From Hybos culiciformis (taxonomy: Eukaryota > Arthropoda > Insecta > Diptera > Hybotidae): a DNA stretch of 64,000 nucleotides. The position numbers and the translations under genes were made by a program. Where the stretch lies: positions 100,201,322 through 100,265,321 of the forward strand of contig OZ023274.1 in NCBI GenBank assembly GCA_964007475.1. The letters are read 5' to 3'. This document shows, one piece after another, positions 1 through 14,600 of the stretch. Positions within the stretch are counted from its first letter, which is position 1. The number at the start of each line of letters is the position of its first letter. The notes below the pieces were generated by a model. That model had not been told where the DNA came from. It searched no databases and worked only from the letters and a program-made list of their open reading frames with translations.

Positions 1-2446
1 CCACATTTTCCTAAAGAAAAAAATGTATTTTAAAAAAAAAAAAATGTATTTTAAAAAAAAAAAAATGTTTATGTTTTAAAAAGACAAAGAAAAGAATTTT
101 TTTTTAAATTTAATTTAAATTTTTAATCCTCTTGTTTAGCATTGAAAATTCTTTAAGGTGTTCTTCTTGAAAAAAAAAAGAAAGAAAGTAGATTATCAAA
201 TTTAACATGTTGAATAATAAGAAATTAGGTTAATTTAATTTATAAAATAATCGGAGAAGAATTCAATTTAAATAAAATATTCTTTATAACAACAATATTT
301 TGTTTATGTTTCATAGTTTATGAATAAAATCTTTAGATAGGATAGCAAACTATACGATATAAAAAAAAAATCATATTATTATTTGTTTTATTCTTGTAGG
401 TACTGATACTATATGATATTGAACAATATCTTGTCGTAATATTTTTAAAATGCCGTATCAGAAAAATTTTAATCCGTGTTTCAAAGACTGGTAGTTATGA
501 ATGTGGATCTTCTATGGGTAGTTTAAGTTTTATTGAAATAAAAAAACACATTTATCAGGTTTTTTCATTTTTCCCAAAAATATTCACCCTAAATACGAAT
601 TGTAATGAAATGTACAATAAAATTAAATATTAAATAAACATTATATTATCAAAGCGAGCAATATGGAATGGTACCACAAAAATACATTCTCATCATTTTA
701 AAAATATTATTTAATAAATGTTTGTGGCATATGTAAAAAATACGCGCCACATGATATATTTAAATAATTATGTATATTATATTATATATATTTCGAGAAA
801 ATTCCGTATATTTTCTAAATTTTTGTTAGAAGTGAATAATCCGGAAATGCAAACCCACATATTATTTCAAATGAATGAAATAAACTTACAATCTATGCGG
901 AAGTAATAACAAATTTTTTAACATTAAAATATGAACTTTTATAGGCACAAGATTTTATAATTAGCATAATTTATTAATTTATCTATCATATTTTTTTTAA
1001 ATATATTTATTCATTTTTATAATCCTTTTTCTGACACAAAAAATGTTTAATGAAATATACGCACATTTAAAGTGATGAGGCGATGTCCTCGATTTAAATT
1101 AAAACTATGTATATGAATATGTATATGAAACTATGTATATGAATATGAGATTACCTCGGAGATTACACTGTATTAGAAAATAAAAAATACAAAAATTAAA
1201 CTATATTACTCAGGTCATTATTTCTAAATTAAATTAAATACTGAAAATCTTATAAGAATTTCCATGTACGAAAAAGATTTAAAGATGTTTTTAGTTTATT
1301 AATTTGGGAAAATTTTGTGAGACTCATTGTGTAATTGATATATAATTCAAGTAGAAAATATTACATCATCGTTGATATACATATTAATTTCTTATCGTAT
1401 GTCAGATTAGAATATATTATGATTTTTTTTTTTTTTTAGATATTTATATAAACTAACAAAAAGAATTTTATATTATATTTTTTTTGGATAGAAACTACAT
1501 TATATGTACAAATGTGTTTTGTATAGATTTATGGAAAAAGATTAATTTCCTAATGTCATCAGATTTCAAATTGCTAGCGAACTTACTTAGAAAGAAGTCA
1601 TTTTATTAAAGCTTTTAAGTATAATATTTAAGTAAATTTAATAAATATTTCATTGGTATCAATTGTAGAAATACATTATACTTAAATAGAAAACATATAG
1701 ATGCGGTAATTATTCCACTTCAACTGCTTCTCTAGATAAAAAATTTAATATACCTCTTTGTCACTTGCTCTTTTTTTTTGTTATCCAGTTTTGGTAGACA
1801 TTTATAGGTTTAGTTTTAGTGTAAGTTAGGTTTAAAGTTACAACCCCTTTTAATACAACCCCTTTTGAACTCCAAAAGCTCTTACAAAATTACACTAAGC
1901 ATTTAAGAAAGTATCTCTTATTTTATCAGAATGTACTTTTTAAGATATAATTAATGTTTTTTTCAAAAAGTACTTTTGCCCATTTTCCTATTTTTACAAA
2001 CAAAGTTTATGTGGTTTTTCGCTTTCAATTAAAAAAAATTGTTTTTAATTAATTTAGCCTGGAAAATGAAATTTGTAGAAATTTCTCTGTTTGTTAGTTT
2101 CTTAGTTTGTCATCAAATCTTGCAACTGATTTTGCACAGATTCTTCTTTACGACGACAATACAATATTCCATCAAATTCAACCCGTCAGTATGCAATTTC
2201 GTCGGTAACTTTTTTATGACGGAAAATTTGTAAGCATGCATATATTTAGCTAACAATTAAAATAGTGTAGTTCTCATAAAACGAATAATGGTCTATTCCT
2301 TTAATAGCCTCACGATTTTAATTTTTACTTAAATATATTCATGTAAGTAAGTCAACAAATTTTGTAACATAACAAAATTATTTTCTTGAATTAGCAAATT
2401 ATACTGAGTTTAATTATTTTCTCCTTCTTAGTACATATTTAAATAA
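1..2446. other. AT-rich non-coding DNA
   Basis: No supportable gene is seen. The stretch holds A-rich runs at the very start (a unit of about 20 bp with ATGTATTTT followed by a long A run, about twice) and a short tandem repeat near 1106-1145 built on ATGTATATGAA. The short ORFs at 718-906 and 2039-2233 have the low-complexity composition expected by chance in AT-rich DNA and match no family I recognise. It may hold the promoter or 5' non-coding exons of the dystrobrevin gene downstream, but none could be pinned down. Confidence 0.5.
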
Positions 2447-2448
2447 TA

Positions 2449-3140
2449 CGAGCCCTGCATCATAAGACCTCGTACGGGTTTTTTTTTGAGTTTGTTCTAC
2501 TTTTTTCCAGTTTTCTCCAGTTTTGTATTTTTTTTGTTTAAACCAACCTTTTTTAGGAGTTTTTGGTCTTTATAAAAAAAAATTTTTTTTAAGTTAAATT
2601 TTGAGAAAAAAATTATTTTCCAAAAGTCTACTTTTTCAACTTTTTTTATGGGCATCGCAAAAATTTTCGAAAGATGCATTTTGAAGGGCATTTGGGAGTA
2701 GTTAATTTTAGCTTTTTGGGTTTTGGCGATAAAATAAAGGAGAGAGCCAAAAAACGCCTTTGAAAATCGAAAAAACAGGCCAAAATTGCTATTTTTCGCG
2801 TTTTTGATCTGTTTTTTAGATTTTCAAAGGCGTTTTTTGACTCTCTCCTTTATTTTATCGACAAAACCCAAAAAGCTAAAATTAACTACTCCCAAATGCC
2901 CTTCAAAATGCATCTTTCGAAAATTTCTGCGATGCCCATAAAAAAAGTTGAAAAAGTAGACTTTTGGAAAATAATTTTTTTCTCAAAATTTAACTTAAAA
3001 AAAATTTTTATTTATAAAGACCAAAAACTCCTAAAAAAGGTTGGTTTAAACGAAAAAAATACAAAACTGGAGAAAACTGGAAAAAAGTAGAACAAACTCA
3101 AAAAAAAAAACCCGTACGAGGTCTTATGATGCAGGGCTCG
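2449..3140. mobile_element. 692-bp palindromic foldback element with TA target duplication
   Basis: The two halves are near-perfect inverted copies. The left end starts CGAGCCCTGCATCATAAGAC and the right end is its reverse complement; the symmetry axis is near 2795. Both ends are flanked by TA, consistent with a TA target-site duplication. The arms are about 340 bp and the element is almost all terminal inverted repeat. Mirror-image 64-codon ORFs (2497-2691 minus, 2896-3090 plus) are a consequence of the symmetry and not genes. The TA duplication suggests a Tc1/mariner-class mobiliser, but no transposase is present. A short diverged stretch near 63220-63290 resembles one arm. Confidence 0.85.
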
Positions 3141-5531
3141 TAAAATCGTGTAACTTTTTTTTATTTATTTTTTTATAGATTCTAATTAAGGTCGCAATGC
3201 AGTTTCTATTTATTGTTTAACGTTCTTAAAATGAAGGAAAATATTATGTAATTTTATATCTACATACACAAATAAAAAGAAAATATATTTTATATATATT
3301 TTAATCTTATAAAATTTGCTAATAATTGAACTTATCATTGGACTTTAAAATCTTTTGCGTTTATTCCAAAAATGTAAAATATTTTCACAAACTTGAATGG
3401 GAACGGTGCAATGAATTTATTTAAATCCTGATATTGAGAAAGCACATTCCTTGGAAAATTCTTCGATTTAATTTCATCAAATTCTTTTCCCTTTTTCTTT
3501 AAATATTTATTTATATATTTTAATTTTCAAATTAAAGATTTTTGTTGTCATTAAAAACAATTAGCATAATAACAAAATTTATATTGTTGTCTATAAAAAT
3601 AAAAAGTAATAATGACATATCAGAGGTTTCCAAATGGGTGTCCCGAAAATTTTTCAAATTATTCAGTGTGTTATAAAGTTATATTAGTAATATTCAAGAA
3701 TTTTATTCAAATATAATTTAAAATTTTAAAATTTTCCAAACCTGTAAATTTTATTTTAGACAAGCAATAAGTTTTCTCTTGATTCAACTAAATTATGGTT
3801 TTGAATTTTATTCAAAATAATTAAAGAAATTAAAGAAAAATTAATTTGGATTTTGATTTTAATGGAAAATAATTTTTTTTTATTACTAAACAAAAAAAAT
3901 TATCAATTCAAAAACCTGCCCAGTTTTCTTTATAAAATAGTTTTATCGCATTTCTTTATAAAATAGTTTTTTTGTTTTATCACGGAAACTTTGTCAAGCG
4001 AAAAGTGTGCCACCATTGTAAATATCTGGGAACCCCTGCTATATATTATAAACTTATATATACATACCAAAGTTATTTTCCTTTTCTATTATGTACTTTA
4101 ATTTATTTATAGGATACAAAACTACAGGAATCTGTTAACATTTAACATTAATTTATTTTTATTGTTTTTCCTTTGAATTTCAAGGCCGGTTTGAAATAAG
4201 AAATTTAATTAAAAAATGTATAAAAGAAAAAGAAAATTTTATGAAATTTTCTTTCTTTAGCAAAAAAAAATTATTCAAGAAAACAAAAATAGTATTTTAA
4301 GATCTAAATAATTTAATTTTTTAATTAAATTCTTTATGGAGAAATTAGTTTTTTTTTTTTTAAATATAATAGTTTTTTTAAAGATATTTTTTTATACTAA
4401 TTTTTAAATTTATGTTAAATAGAATTTGAAATGATATTGTCCCGAGCGTTTTATATTCTACAAATGACCGAATATTATAATCCCATTATTCAATAGAAAT
4501 AATTTTATATGAACAAAAAGAAATACTTTGTAATGAGATTATGTTATGAGATTATAAGAGATGGGTTTTCTCTTTTTACGTGACAGATAATTTTCTGAAG
4601 ATGACTGATAATTAAGCCTGTCGCTACAATAAGTATTGTTTGATTAAATTTTGTTTTATAGAACAACAAACAAAATAAGAATCTATAAATACTGGGTTTT
4701 GAAAAACAGGTGTCAAAATTGATTCAGCATCATAATTTTTCATCTATTTTTGGTTCTACCAAAATAGAAATCAGGCATTATTGTCTATTAAAAAAATTAC
4801 AAGAATTTTATTTCTGTAAGCAGTCGAATAAATTTCAACCAAATTATTATTTTAACTGAAAAACATTATATACATAAATAATTTAATAGATATAGAATAC
4901 TTATTCATTTTTCCATAAGACTCCTAACTATTATGAATTATTTATTAAGGACCTGTTTTCCGAAATTTTGATTGAATAATTTATAATTTTTTTTTTTTTT
5001 CATATTCTTTAATTAGCAATTCTGAGCATTAAGTTAAAATCAAAATAATGTTTTAATAAATAAAATGTACATAAGTATAATTTTTCCGCCAATGAAAGAA
5101 ATGAAATTTTATAAATTTTCCTTTTATCAATGAAATTCATTTCACGAAATTACGATAAATATTAAATACATAGGTACTTGTATATAACATCATTGAAAGA
5201 AATTTTTTTTTAGTTTTTTTTTTTTTAGAATTTTTCCCGTTCTTTAAAAATTTTTCTGTTCAGTCGGAAAGTTAAATATTTAAATTTTTTATAAAAGAAC
5301 AAAATGTTAGATTATAAATAAAATTTCTTATTGGAAAGAATTTTATAAATTGTTCCTTATTTGAGTAAGTTTTAGGTAAATAAAAAAACATGAACATAGC
5401 AGACGTTACAGTTGAAGTTGAAGTTTCAATTAATTATATTTCTCAGTCTCAGTTTTTAAAATTTTTAATTCCTATATGAACAATCTATTTTACAAAAAAA
5501 AAGTTAATATAATGTATTTTTTTTTTCTTAG
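3141..5531. other. AT-rich non-coding DNA upstream of dystrobrevin
   Basis: No gene is seen. A polypyrimidine tract ending in TTCTTAG at 5525-5531 looks like a splice acceptor. It suggests that a non-coding first exon lies upstream and that the 5' UTR exon of dystrobrevin starts near 5532. Confidence 0.4.
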
Positions 5532-5611
5532 ATCGAATGATCAGACCGAAACAGCGCAGCATTCTTTTTCAAATTCATAATTAAATCAAACTAAATTATT
5601 GACAATTAAAA
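5532..5611 (+). other. Dyb: Probable 5' UTR segment of dystrobrevin
   Basis: It is preceded by a T-rich tract and TTAG (5528-5531) and runs to the ATG at 5612, which sits in the context AAAAATGATGG. A second ATG (5615) follows immediately and either may be used. An upstream non-coding exon is implied but not located. Confidence 0.45.
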
Positions 5612-8600
5612 ATGATGGAAGTAGAACCACGTGTAGCAATCCTACAGGATTTGCGTTTACAAACATTTGATTCCATACGTTTTGCATCCTATCGTACTGC
5701 ATCCAAATTACGTTATATTCAAAAGTCAACAAATTTGCATTTAGTAGATATATGGAATGTTATTGAAGCATTTAGAGAAAATGGTTTAAATACATTAGAA
5801 CCGCAGAGTGAAGTCAGTGTGGCCAGATTAGAAACATTGGTATCATCATTATATCATAATTTAAATAAACGTCTTCCAACGGCCCAACAAGTTCCTGTCG
5901 ATTCCAAAGCTGGTCTTTTATTAAATTGGCTTTTATCAGCATATTCTAGGTAAGTAGCATCTTTGGTCTTTATAGATCTTTTACTTAATTTTCCAAGCAA
6001 TAAAATTATAATTCATTCAGTAAGTTTAATTATAATTTATTAAAAAGTAATGTACAGGTACGAATTAAAATTAATTAGAACTAATATAAATGTTGTATAC
6101 TTAAATCTTAAATGATTGTTTCTTAAAATATTTTTAATGAACACCTAAAAATAAAATGTTATTTTTTTCATTATTTAATTTAAAGTGATGTTCAAAGATA
6201 AAGGAATCATTTAATTTTCAAATTCGACTTATTATAAAATTATTTTATCTTTGGTTCTGGAGGTTACTTGTAAATTTAATTACGTTTTTTCATTTTTAAA
6301 TCCTTTTTATTTTGAATTAATTTTTTAAATGTACAATAAGTTCTCCACTTATAAAATAATTAATTCAATTTTTTTAATTAAAAATTAGTTTTAAATGCAA
6401 AAATTCGAATATTTTATTTGTAATTACTTAAAATTCAATATATTTATAAACCTATAAAAAAATTTTACAACGTTATAAGCGAGTCACACTACAACTAAAA
6501 AGCCACTACTCATGACGGCTTTTTTAAATGCGTTCACACTTGCACTTTTTGGTTTTTTTTCTTTTTTTTTCTCGTTTTGTCATATCTTTTTCCTTTTTTT
6601 TTGGGAATTTTTTTTGTTTTTTATTCGTTTTTTTTAAAAAATTGCCGCCAACTTCCTGAAAGTATGCAATTGTTAGTTTATTTTTTTCTCACAGAGCTCA
6701 TTTGTTATTTGATCCCTGATTTTCTAGTGGCTTTTTGAAAAGCCACTAGCTTTTTTTTCTTTTTTTCGTATGGAAAAAGCCACGAAATAGCCACAACGAT
6801 GATAGCTTTTTCAAAAAGCCATTAAAAAGCCGAAGTGTGACAGCCTTATTAATGAAATTAAAAAATTTTTAACAATTTTTTTTTTTGACTGTGTGAAAAA
6901 TTTAAAATCATAATATATTCAATTTATTTTATTATTGAATTATAACATAATAAATTTCAAAGTAAAATTTGCCATTTTCATGTGGTTTTACCACTTATTG
7001 TGTCCACTTTGCATTTTTAATTAAATTCAAACTTTTTTCAGAGCTTAGTTGTGATCAATTAAAATACTGTCACGCATTACACTTACAAGCGGTGTACAAG
7101 CTAAATTTGAAATGATAAATAGTTATTAATAAAATTAATTAAAAAATTATGCCAATTTAAAAATAAACGTACATAAAATTATTTTATTTTTTCGAACACA
7201 TGATTTTTAAGGACTTTTTTTTATAATACAACTAAAAGCTACTTTTATTTCTCATTAATCAAAATTTCTTTAAATGTTAGTTATTTTGACATTTTTTCCA
7301 CTGCGCTTCAGTTTTGTAGTTTTGTGCATGGTAATTTTGTTCCTTTTTAACATTTTTATATATTTTCATTCCATTTTCTTTTTCAATTGCACTATTTTAA
7401 ATTATGAAAAAAAAAATTGTATACATTTTTTTTTTTGTTTTCATTATATTTTAAATTATATAAATTCCCTTTTTGATTTAAAAAATATTTAATTTATTTA
7501 TCGTTCTTTTATTTATTCAATTATATTTATTTGTTTTCTTTTTCTCATTAATTTATTTGTTTATTTCCTTTTTTTTTCTTATCTTTTTGTATATGTGTTT
7601 ATTTTTCGTTTATTGATTTATTTATTTTGTACATATCTACAAAAATGTTCAAAGGGACGTGAACATAAAACATTTAAATGAAAATATATGTTGAAATACT
7701 TATAAGAATTGTAAAAGAAGTCTAATTAAAATTAAAAAAAAAACATATTCGTTTCGCTTATATTATGCGATGACAATAAATTATTGGAAGTAATAGTTTT
7801 AATATTTTCATAAAATTTTAAAATCAACGAAGTTTTATGTTTTGTAATAACTAATCTAAGAACAATCAATTTGTTTCTCCTCAGTATTATAAACAGATCA
7901 TACCGAAGAATTTCGGATTTCGATAATTTGTCAAAATAACTGAGATCGTAATATTTTCATTAAAATTGATTATAACTGCCCCTTTCATAGCTTTAGTTAT
8001 TTTAACATTACAATAATAATTTGATTGATTTGTGCCAAAGCAATTTTTACCAAGCTTCACATTTTTCCCGAGCATTCATAATATCACCCTCGTAACAATG
8101 ATATTCTCTGGAGAATTCTTTAAAATTCATTAAAAATATTGCAATCTCATTAAATTTGTAACCTGAGTTTCTTAAATGGGAACATTGATTTTGTGCTAAA
8201 AGTAAAAAAAATGCTTTCATATGTGTTAAATTGAATTCAGCTAAAAGTTGACGTTCTCTTAAAAATAAATTCCCCAAAGAATTTTTCAAATATTTTTCAT
8301 AGTCCAAAAATGTTTGCTTTCCAGCTGCATAATAACCAACAGAATTAGGATATTCCCAAATAGGATAATTTCTTGGCCAACGAGCTTTAAATCTTCTTTC
8401 TAAGCATTTAGCAAAATTTGGATGCATTCCTCTTTGTAAAATTTCATTTTTGTCAAATTTCTCTCTCCACATATCAAAGTATTCAGTTACAAAATAATAT
8501 AACATTGGTTTATTCCGATTTTGAATAATTCGTTTATAATCAATTTTCATATCTTTTGGATCAAAATTAATTTCTAAATGTTTTGTAGCCTCCATATTTC

Positions 8601-11600
8601 TTCGAATATTGAAAACATTTTGAAAATAACTTTTCCTATCAACCCGTAAATTTCCAAATTTTCTGTAGTAGATTTCATCCGTTAAAATTTTTGTAAAATT
8701 TTTTGGAAATTGTTTCCGAAACTTGATTCGTTCTTCATGAGCACCACCAATTCGTTTGATAACCTGACTGAATGATTTCTCGAAAATTGATTTAACTTTT
8801 AACTGTTTTTCTTCATCTTCCGGTTGATTGTAGACACGATAAAATTTATTTAAAACTACAGGCTTAAAATATTCCAAAATCACTGGACATCTAGACTCTT
8901 CAGATTTCGCCAACTGAATAAATCTCCATGCTAAATAATCAACAAAATGTTTCACTTCAGTGTGCTGAATTAAATTAAAAGTTTCTTTAACTAGTGCATA
9001 GTTTTGAATATGAATTTTTGCAGTTGAATTCAAATTCCACCTATAAAATACTACATTAAAAAAAGCATCCCAATCGAAATTAGGGATATCACGTCTTAGG
9101 GATGTCAAATTTGTTGCAACATCTTGTGTTGCATCAGGCGAATGTTTGTAAATATTTTTATATCTTTCAAAGAAACTGTCAATGTTTATAGCAATTTCAA
9201 GTGCCCTTTGTAAAGGAACTTCAAAATTAACTATTGTCCTTTTAACGTCCTCTATTTTCAATGATTTTGGTAAATTATATGGCGGTCGTATTACAACTAC
9301 ATTTGCATTTATCTCTAATTGAATAATATCAAATTCAGCAATTTCTAATAATTCAGCAAATAATCTCCCAACATCACGTTTACTCAAATAACGTCCAACT
9401 TCAGGCCAATATTTAATAAATTTCAAAACATCTACTTGTCGAAATAATTCTTCAATGCGATCATGACTGCAAGATAACCAAAATTCGTACAACTTCCATT
9501 CAGCAATAGTTTTTGGTTGTTCAAAACCAAATAAATGTTCTGTCAACAAATCAACTTTTTCATATTGGGTATAATTAATTTTATTTTCTTTGACATAAAG
9601 TTTACCACAAGCATATTCAGTGAAATTACTACAAGGATTTATATTACGATCTGCTTGTTTTAATGCATTCTGCACATAATCACGTAAATAGAAGTCTTGC
9701 AAATATTCTGTTGTGTCTGTAATATTACGTAATAATTGACCGCCCAAATTACCCCCACTGAGCAAAGAAAATAAATACCAAAAAAAAATTTTTAATTTTT
9801 CCATAATTAAAAAAAATGTCACTATATATCTATAGTTTTATTTCAATAATCCTTGCATTTGAAAATATCCAGTACTCTATGTAATTCAATTTTAAAATTT
9901 TAATCCTTTTTCAACTCGTTTAAATTCACGATGCGATTATTTTCTAAAAATTGCGCTACACGTTCAAAAGTTTGATTAAAACTAAAATTTAAAAAATATA
10001 TAAATTTTTATGAATTAAAATGTTGAGAATTCAATTTAAATAATATTTTTATATACATATATAAAATATTAAAAATTTATTTATTTATACTCATGCAAAT
10101 TTTTTCACATAAATATATAACAATAATAAATAATGTTGACGAATAGGGTTCACTGAAAATAAATAAAAAAATTTAATTTAAAAAAATATATTATATTTTT
10201 ATTTTGTGCGCACTGTCGACCTTGAGTGCAACTTTGACCGCTATTATGACCGGAAATTGAGGGTACTTATCATCACAGAGTCCCTCATTCAAATAAATAA
10301 TGTACTTAGTTAAAATAAATAATGAAAAAATTTGTATACAAAATACCGAAAAGATTTTTAAAACTAAATAATTTCAATAATTATATGAAATATTTTTCTA
10401 TATATACAATTCCTTAAGAATTTATTCTTAAAAGATTATTTGAAATAAAAGAAAATTAGGGTCAAGTGGGGTAATGGTGAACGATTTTGCAACTTCACAA
10501 AAAAAAAAGTTTAACATTATTTTTTCCTGTCTTTGCTTGGTCGTAGAAAAAAACCCATACGTTGCTGGAAAGCTGAACTTCTTCACTATCTTATGTATTT
10601 TTTGGATTTCTAATTTGAGGTACAGTCCCAGTGCTGTAGCTGATTCCGTAAAGTCGACGATTTTTACATTTACCTCACAAAAATGGGGTAAATGTGAACT
10701 GGTATTTATCTACACCAAAAACTCGACAATTTTTTTTTCCTTTTTCGCCAATCGCACGTAATCGACTAGGATCATTTTCAAATCCACTTTCATCAGCGTT
10801 AAAAATAAAACAGGCATCTTCAACATCTTTTATGTTAATTTTGTTGCAAACACTTTCCAATTTGTCGTAAAAATCGTAAATTATTGTTGGTGTGTGTGCA
10901 ACTTTCCTATATTTTTGAAGATATTCTGGCTTTTTAATAGATAGTGAAGGATTTCATGCAATAAGTGATCTGAACCAATCCAATCCAGCATACCATTAAC
11001 GAATGGTGTATTTAAATTTTTGGATAAAACAAAACTTTATATAAAACCTAGCAATTCGTCTCTGTCACATGGATAGCCACTTTTTGCACGAGCTAATAGG
11101 CATTCAGCAATTTCTCCTCCACTTTTTTTTTGGCAATGTGTTCTTAACGTAATTTCTGGGCATTTTTGGTCCACTTCTTTATCTTTAAACATAAAATAAG
11201 ATTTTTTTTTATTTTCACAATTACCCCTTTTTATGTTCACAATTACCTCACACATTAAAAATTAAGGGGTAATTGTGAAAGTTAATTATTTCACTTTGTT
11301 TTTATTTTTATTTAAAAATGTATTTTATTTTATTTAAATTAATCCCTTATATTGCTAAAATAAATAATTTTATTTTACTAATGTCAAATTTTCACTAAAA
11401 TAAAAAGGTTTAAAAAAACTCTTCTCAACTGAAAAACACTTTTTTTTTGGACCTTTTTTCAAATACTTGCTGTCAAGTAGAAAATGTACAAAACACTACG
11501 AAACTTTTTTCACACGTGCAGAAAATATTATAATTTGTATTTACGCTTCAAATTTTTTAAATTGTAATTTTTTCCAAGGCTACTTTTACCGTTCACAATT

Positions 11601-14600
11601 ACCCCAATTCACAATTACCCCACTTGACCCTATATAAAATTAATATCATATCTTGTTCTTAATCAGATTTGTTTACTGTTTGGTACACTGTAATAACTTT
11701 GTAGAAACTTTAGGTTTTTTTTTTTAATTTTTAAAAACCCTTTTTTTGTTTTTATGAAATTTCGAAAATAAAATTAAATTTCTTAAACACATAATTTAGT
11801 CTTAAATTACATACTTATAATTTGTATAATATAAGGAATTTAATTTTTGTATATGTATTAAAGTATATTATGTGTTAGTAAATATGATAGGAAAAATTAT
11901 TGATTTTATTTTAAACTTCATCATTTTTTAATTACTTTTTGTACATTTTAATTTTTATTTTATTTTCAATTCAATAATAAATTTTAGGTTTTTTTTAGGA
12001 TTTTTTTTATTTATACCAATGCCTCTCCAACTTTACCGTAAAATTTGTAACGCTAATAAATTCAAAGAGTTCATGGAATACCAATCTCCTGGTGCTATCG
12101 TTCTTATTTCCATATTCACATTGCTCTCTGTCATCTATTTTTATGGGGCAAATTATTGATATGAATTTGTAGATTTAATTGTTCAATTTTAATCTTAATT
12201 TATTCAATATACAAACATTAAAAAAATTAAATTTATAAATTGCTTGACCTTTTCATTTCATAAGCTCTTTCGTTTAAATAAAATCAATATCTAATCCATC
12301 AAATTGTTGAAAAAATTTCAGATTTAGCATCCTCGAAATAAAATATTCTCTAAATATAAATATTTCATATTCATTTGTTATGCATTATTTTTATTTTATA
12401 AAAAAACATAATATCATATGAATCGGAACAGATTAATTATTATTGTTTTGTAATGGGATTGTGAACAAAAAAATGAAAAGATAGTGGAAAAAAAATATTT
12501 ATTTTTAAATTGGTTTCTCACTTTATTTTTATTTGTCACTTGCGGGAATGGGTTTTCATTCATTCATAAAATTTATGCGAACGTAAATAATTTTGTATAA
12601 ATACAATTTGAGTTTTTTATTTTTCAAAACTTATGCAAAAAAAAAAAAAAAAAATTGAAATCGAATTCAAGGAGAAAGATTATAAAATGTTTATATTATT
12701 TATTTTAATATTATTTTAAAGTTTTTTATTTATTTCCATTTTGATATGTATTATTAAATTAAATTTAATTTTTATGTATGCCACAAAAACACTTTTACTC
12801 ATAAATTTTATTGGATAATTCTATTTCTATCCAGTAATTTATGCGTTAATTGGAATGTCGTACATAATGTTTATAAAAATGTAGGATACATATTTTTGGT
12901 AATATATTTTTTTCAAATAAAATATAATTTAATTTATTGAGTTAAATTAAATTTCGCAATAAGTGCTTATTCGTTTCAAGATATTATACTCTAATACTTT
13001 CGCTAGCGAATGTAACTCCTTCATTCAGTTCGGACTTAGAAAATTACTAATATGATAAGAGTAATGATGTATAAACAAAAACTTTAAAAATCTTTAAATA
13101 TTTACAACAAATATCATACAATGTACATACAGCTTCGTCATAAAAATTCTAAAACCCCAATAGCTACATTCATACAGTAAACAATAATTTATTATATTAA
13201 CAAAATATATATGTAGAGTGTGAAGAATAAATTATTTCACACCTATTAAATTGAAATAATAAATAAACGATGTAATTGAATATAATCATAATTGAATTCA
13301 AAGTACATCATATGTATGTGCTTAAAAGACAAGAAACATTTAATTAACATGTTATTAATTGTTTTATTATTATTAATAATTTTTTGCTTCTCTGTTTAAA
13401 AAAAAATAATATTTTTATGCTGAAAACAAAATTTATTTTCTAAGGCACATGATTTATTAATTTTCAAATCGATTCTAATAGATTATTTTTAATTTAAATT
13501 TAAACGATTTTCAAATTAATTAACTTTGACTTGGTACGTAACTTCAAACAAATAATGTTAATGTATTTATATCTTTATGGCCCATCTTTATCGCAAGTCG
13601 TGAAAATGTTACGGAAAATTATGAAAATTTTCTCATTAATTAACTTGAAGTGAGAACAAAACTGTGAAAATCAAATAACGTATTATATTATTGTGTTATT
13701 AAATATTTTGCTCACCTTATTTATACTATGAGGAAAATATCTCATTTTTTTACCTCTCTATAAATATAAACCTATATATACCTTTCTATAAACTATAAAC
13801 TACGATTGTAACACTTTTTTTTTTTTTTAAATTCTCAAGTTCGCGTAACAAATTGTTTTTTTTTTAGAAAATATCGAGATTATTAGAAAATTATTTAGAT
13901 ACCTACATTTTGTTTTCAGTTTTTCTTAGATTATGTTTTGTTAGAATTTTTCACTAATAAAATATATATTTCAATGTTATTGCAAACACGTAGTAAAATA
14001 CTCATCAACTAGCTAATAAATCATAAAAAAATATTAAATTCGATAAAATTTCCAATAGTTTATTAAGTTTTGATAGAAAGATGGTCACGAATTAATAAAA
14101 TATCAATTAAAATTCTTTAATATTTAATGACAAATTTTACAATTTCTTTAAATAGAACATGAAAAATCTTTAATTTACACTTCGACGCGTCCAATTTATA
14201 AGTTGGTAACTTGAAAAAGTAAGTTTTGAGATAAACGCATTTTAAACAAAAAGTGTGATTAAAACTTTAATATTGGTTTTAATTGTCTGAATTTTTGCCA
14301 TAAGATAAAGTTTTTTTATTTATTCATAAGAATATTAAAGGTTTTTAATTTAGATACTTTAAAATTGAAATTTTAATTTTTCAACTGTTAGTGGTACACA
14401 AATCTTTTACTGCCAGATTTGTAAGTTGACTTACCAACTTTTTTTTTTCTTTTTTTTTTTTTATTTTAATTTATGTCGAGTTACTCACTTATTGCAGTAC
14501 CTGTAGTTAAAATAAAGAACTTGGTAAAAGTTGGTAAGTCAGACTTACAACCCATGTTTCCACTAAAAAAAGGAGGAATAATATTGATATCTCTAGTTAG

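Noticed and set aside
2497..3090. Two near-identical 64-codon ORFs on opposite strands
   Set aside because: They are mirror images produced by the palindromic element; composition is low complexity and no family is recognised.
7887..8075. Minus-strand 62-codon ORF overlapping the end of the M13 gene
   Set aside because: It is in another frame and lacks family features; the M13 protein already ends with its typical terminal motif.
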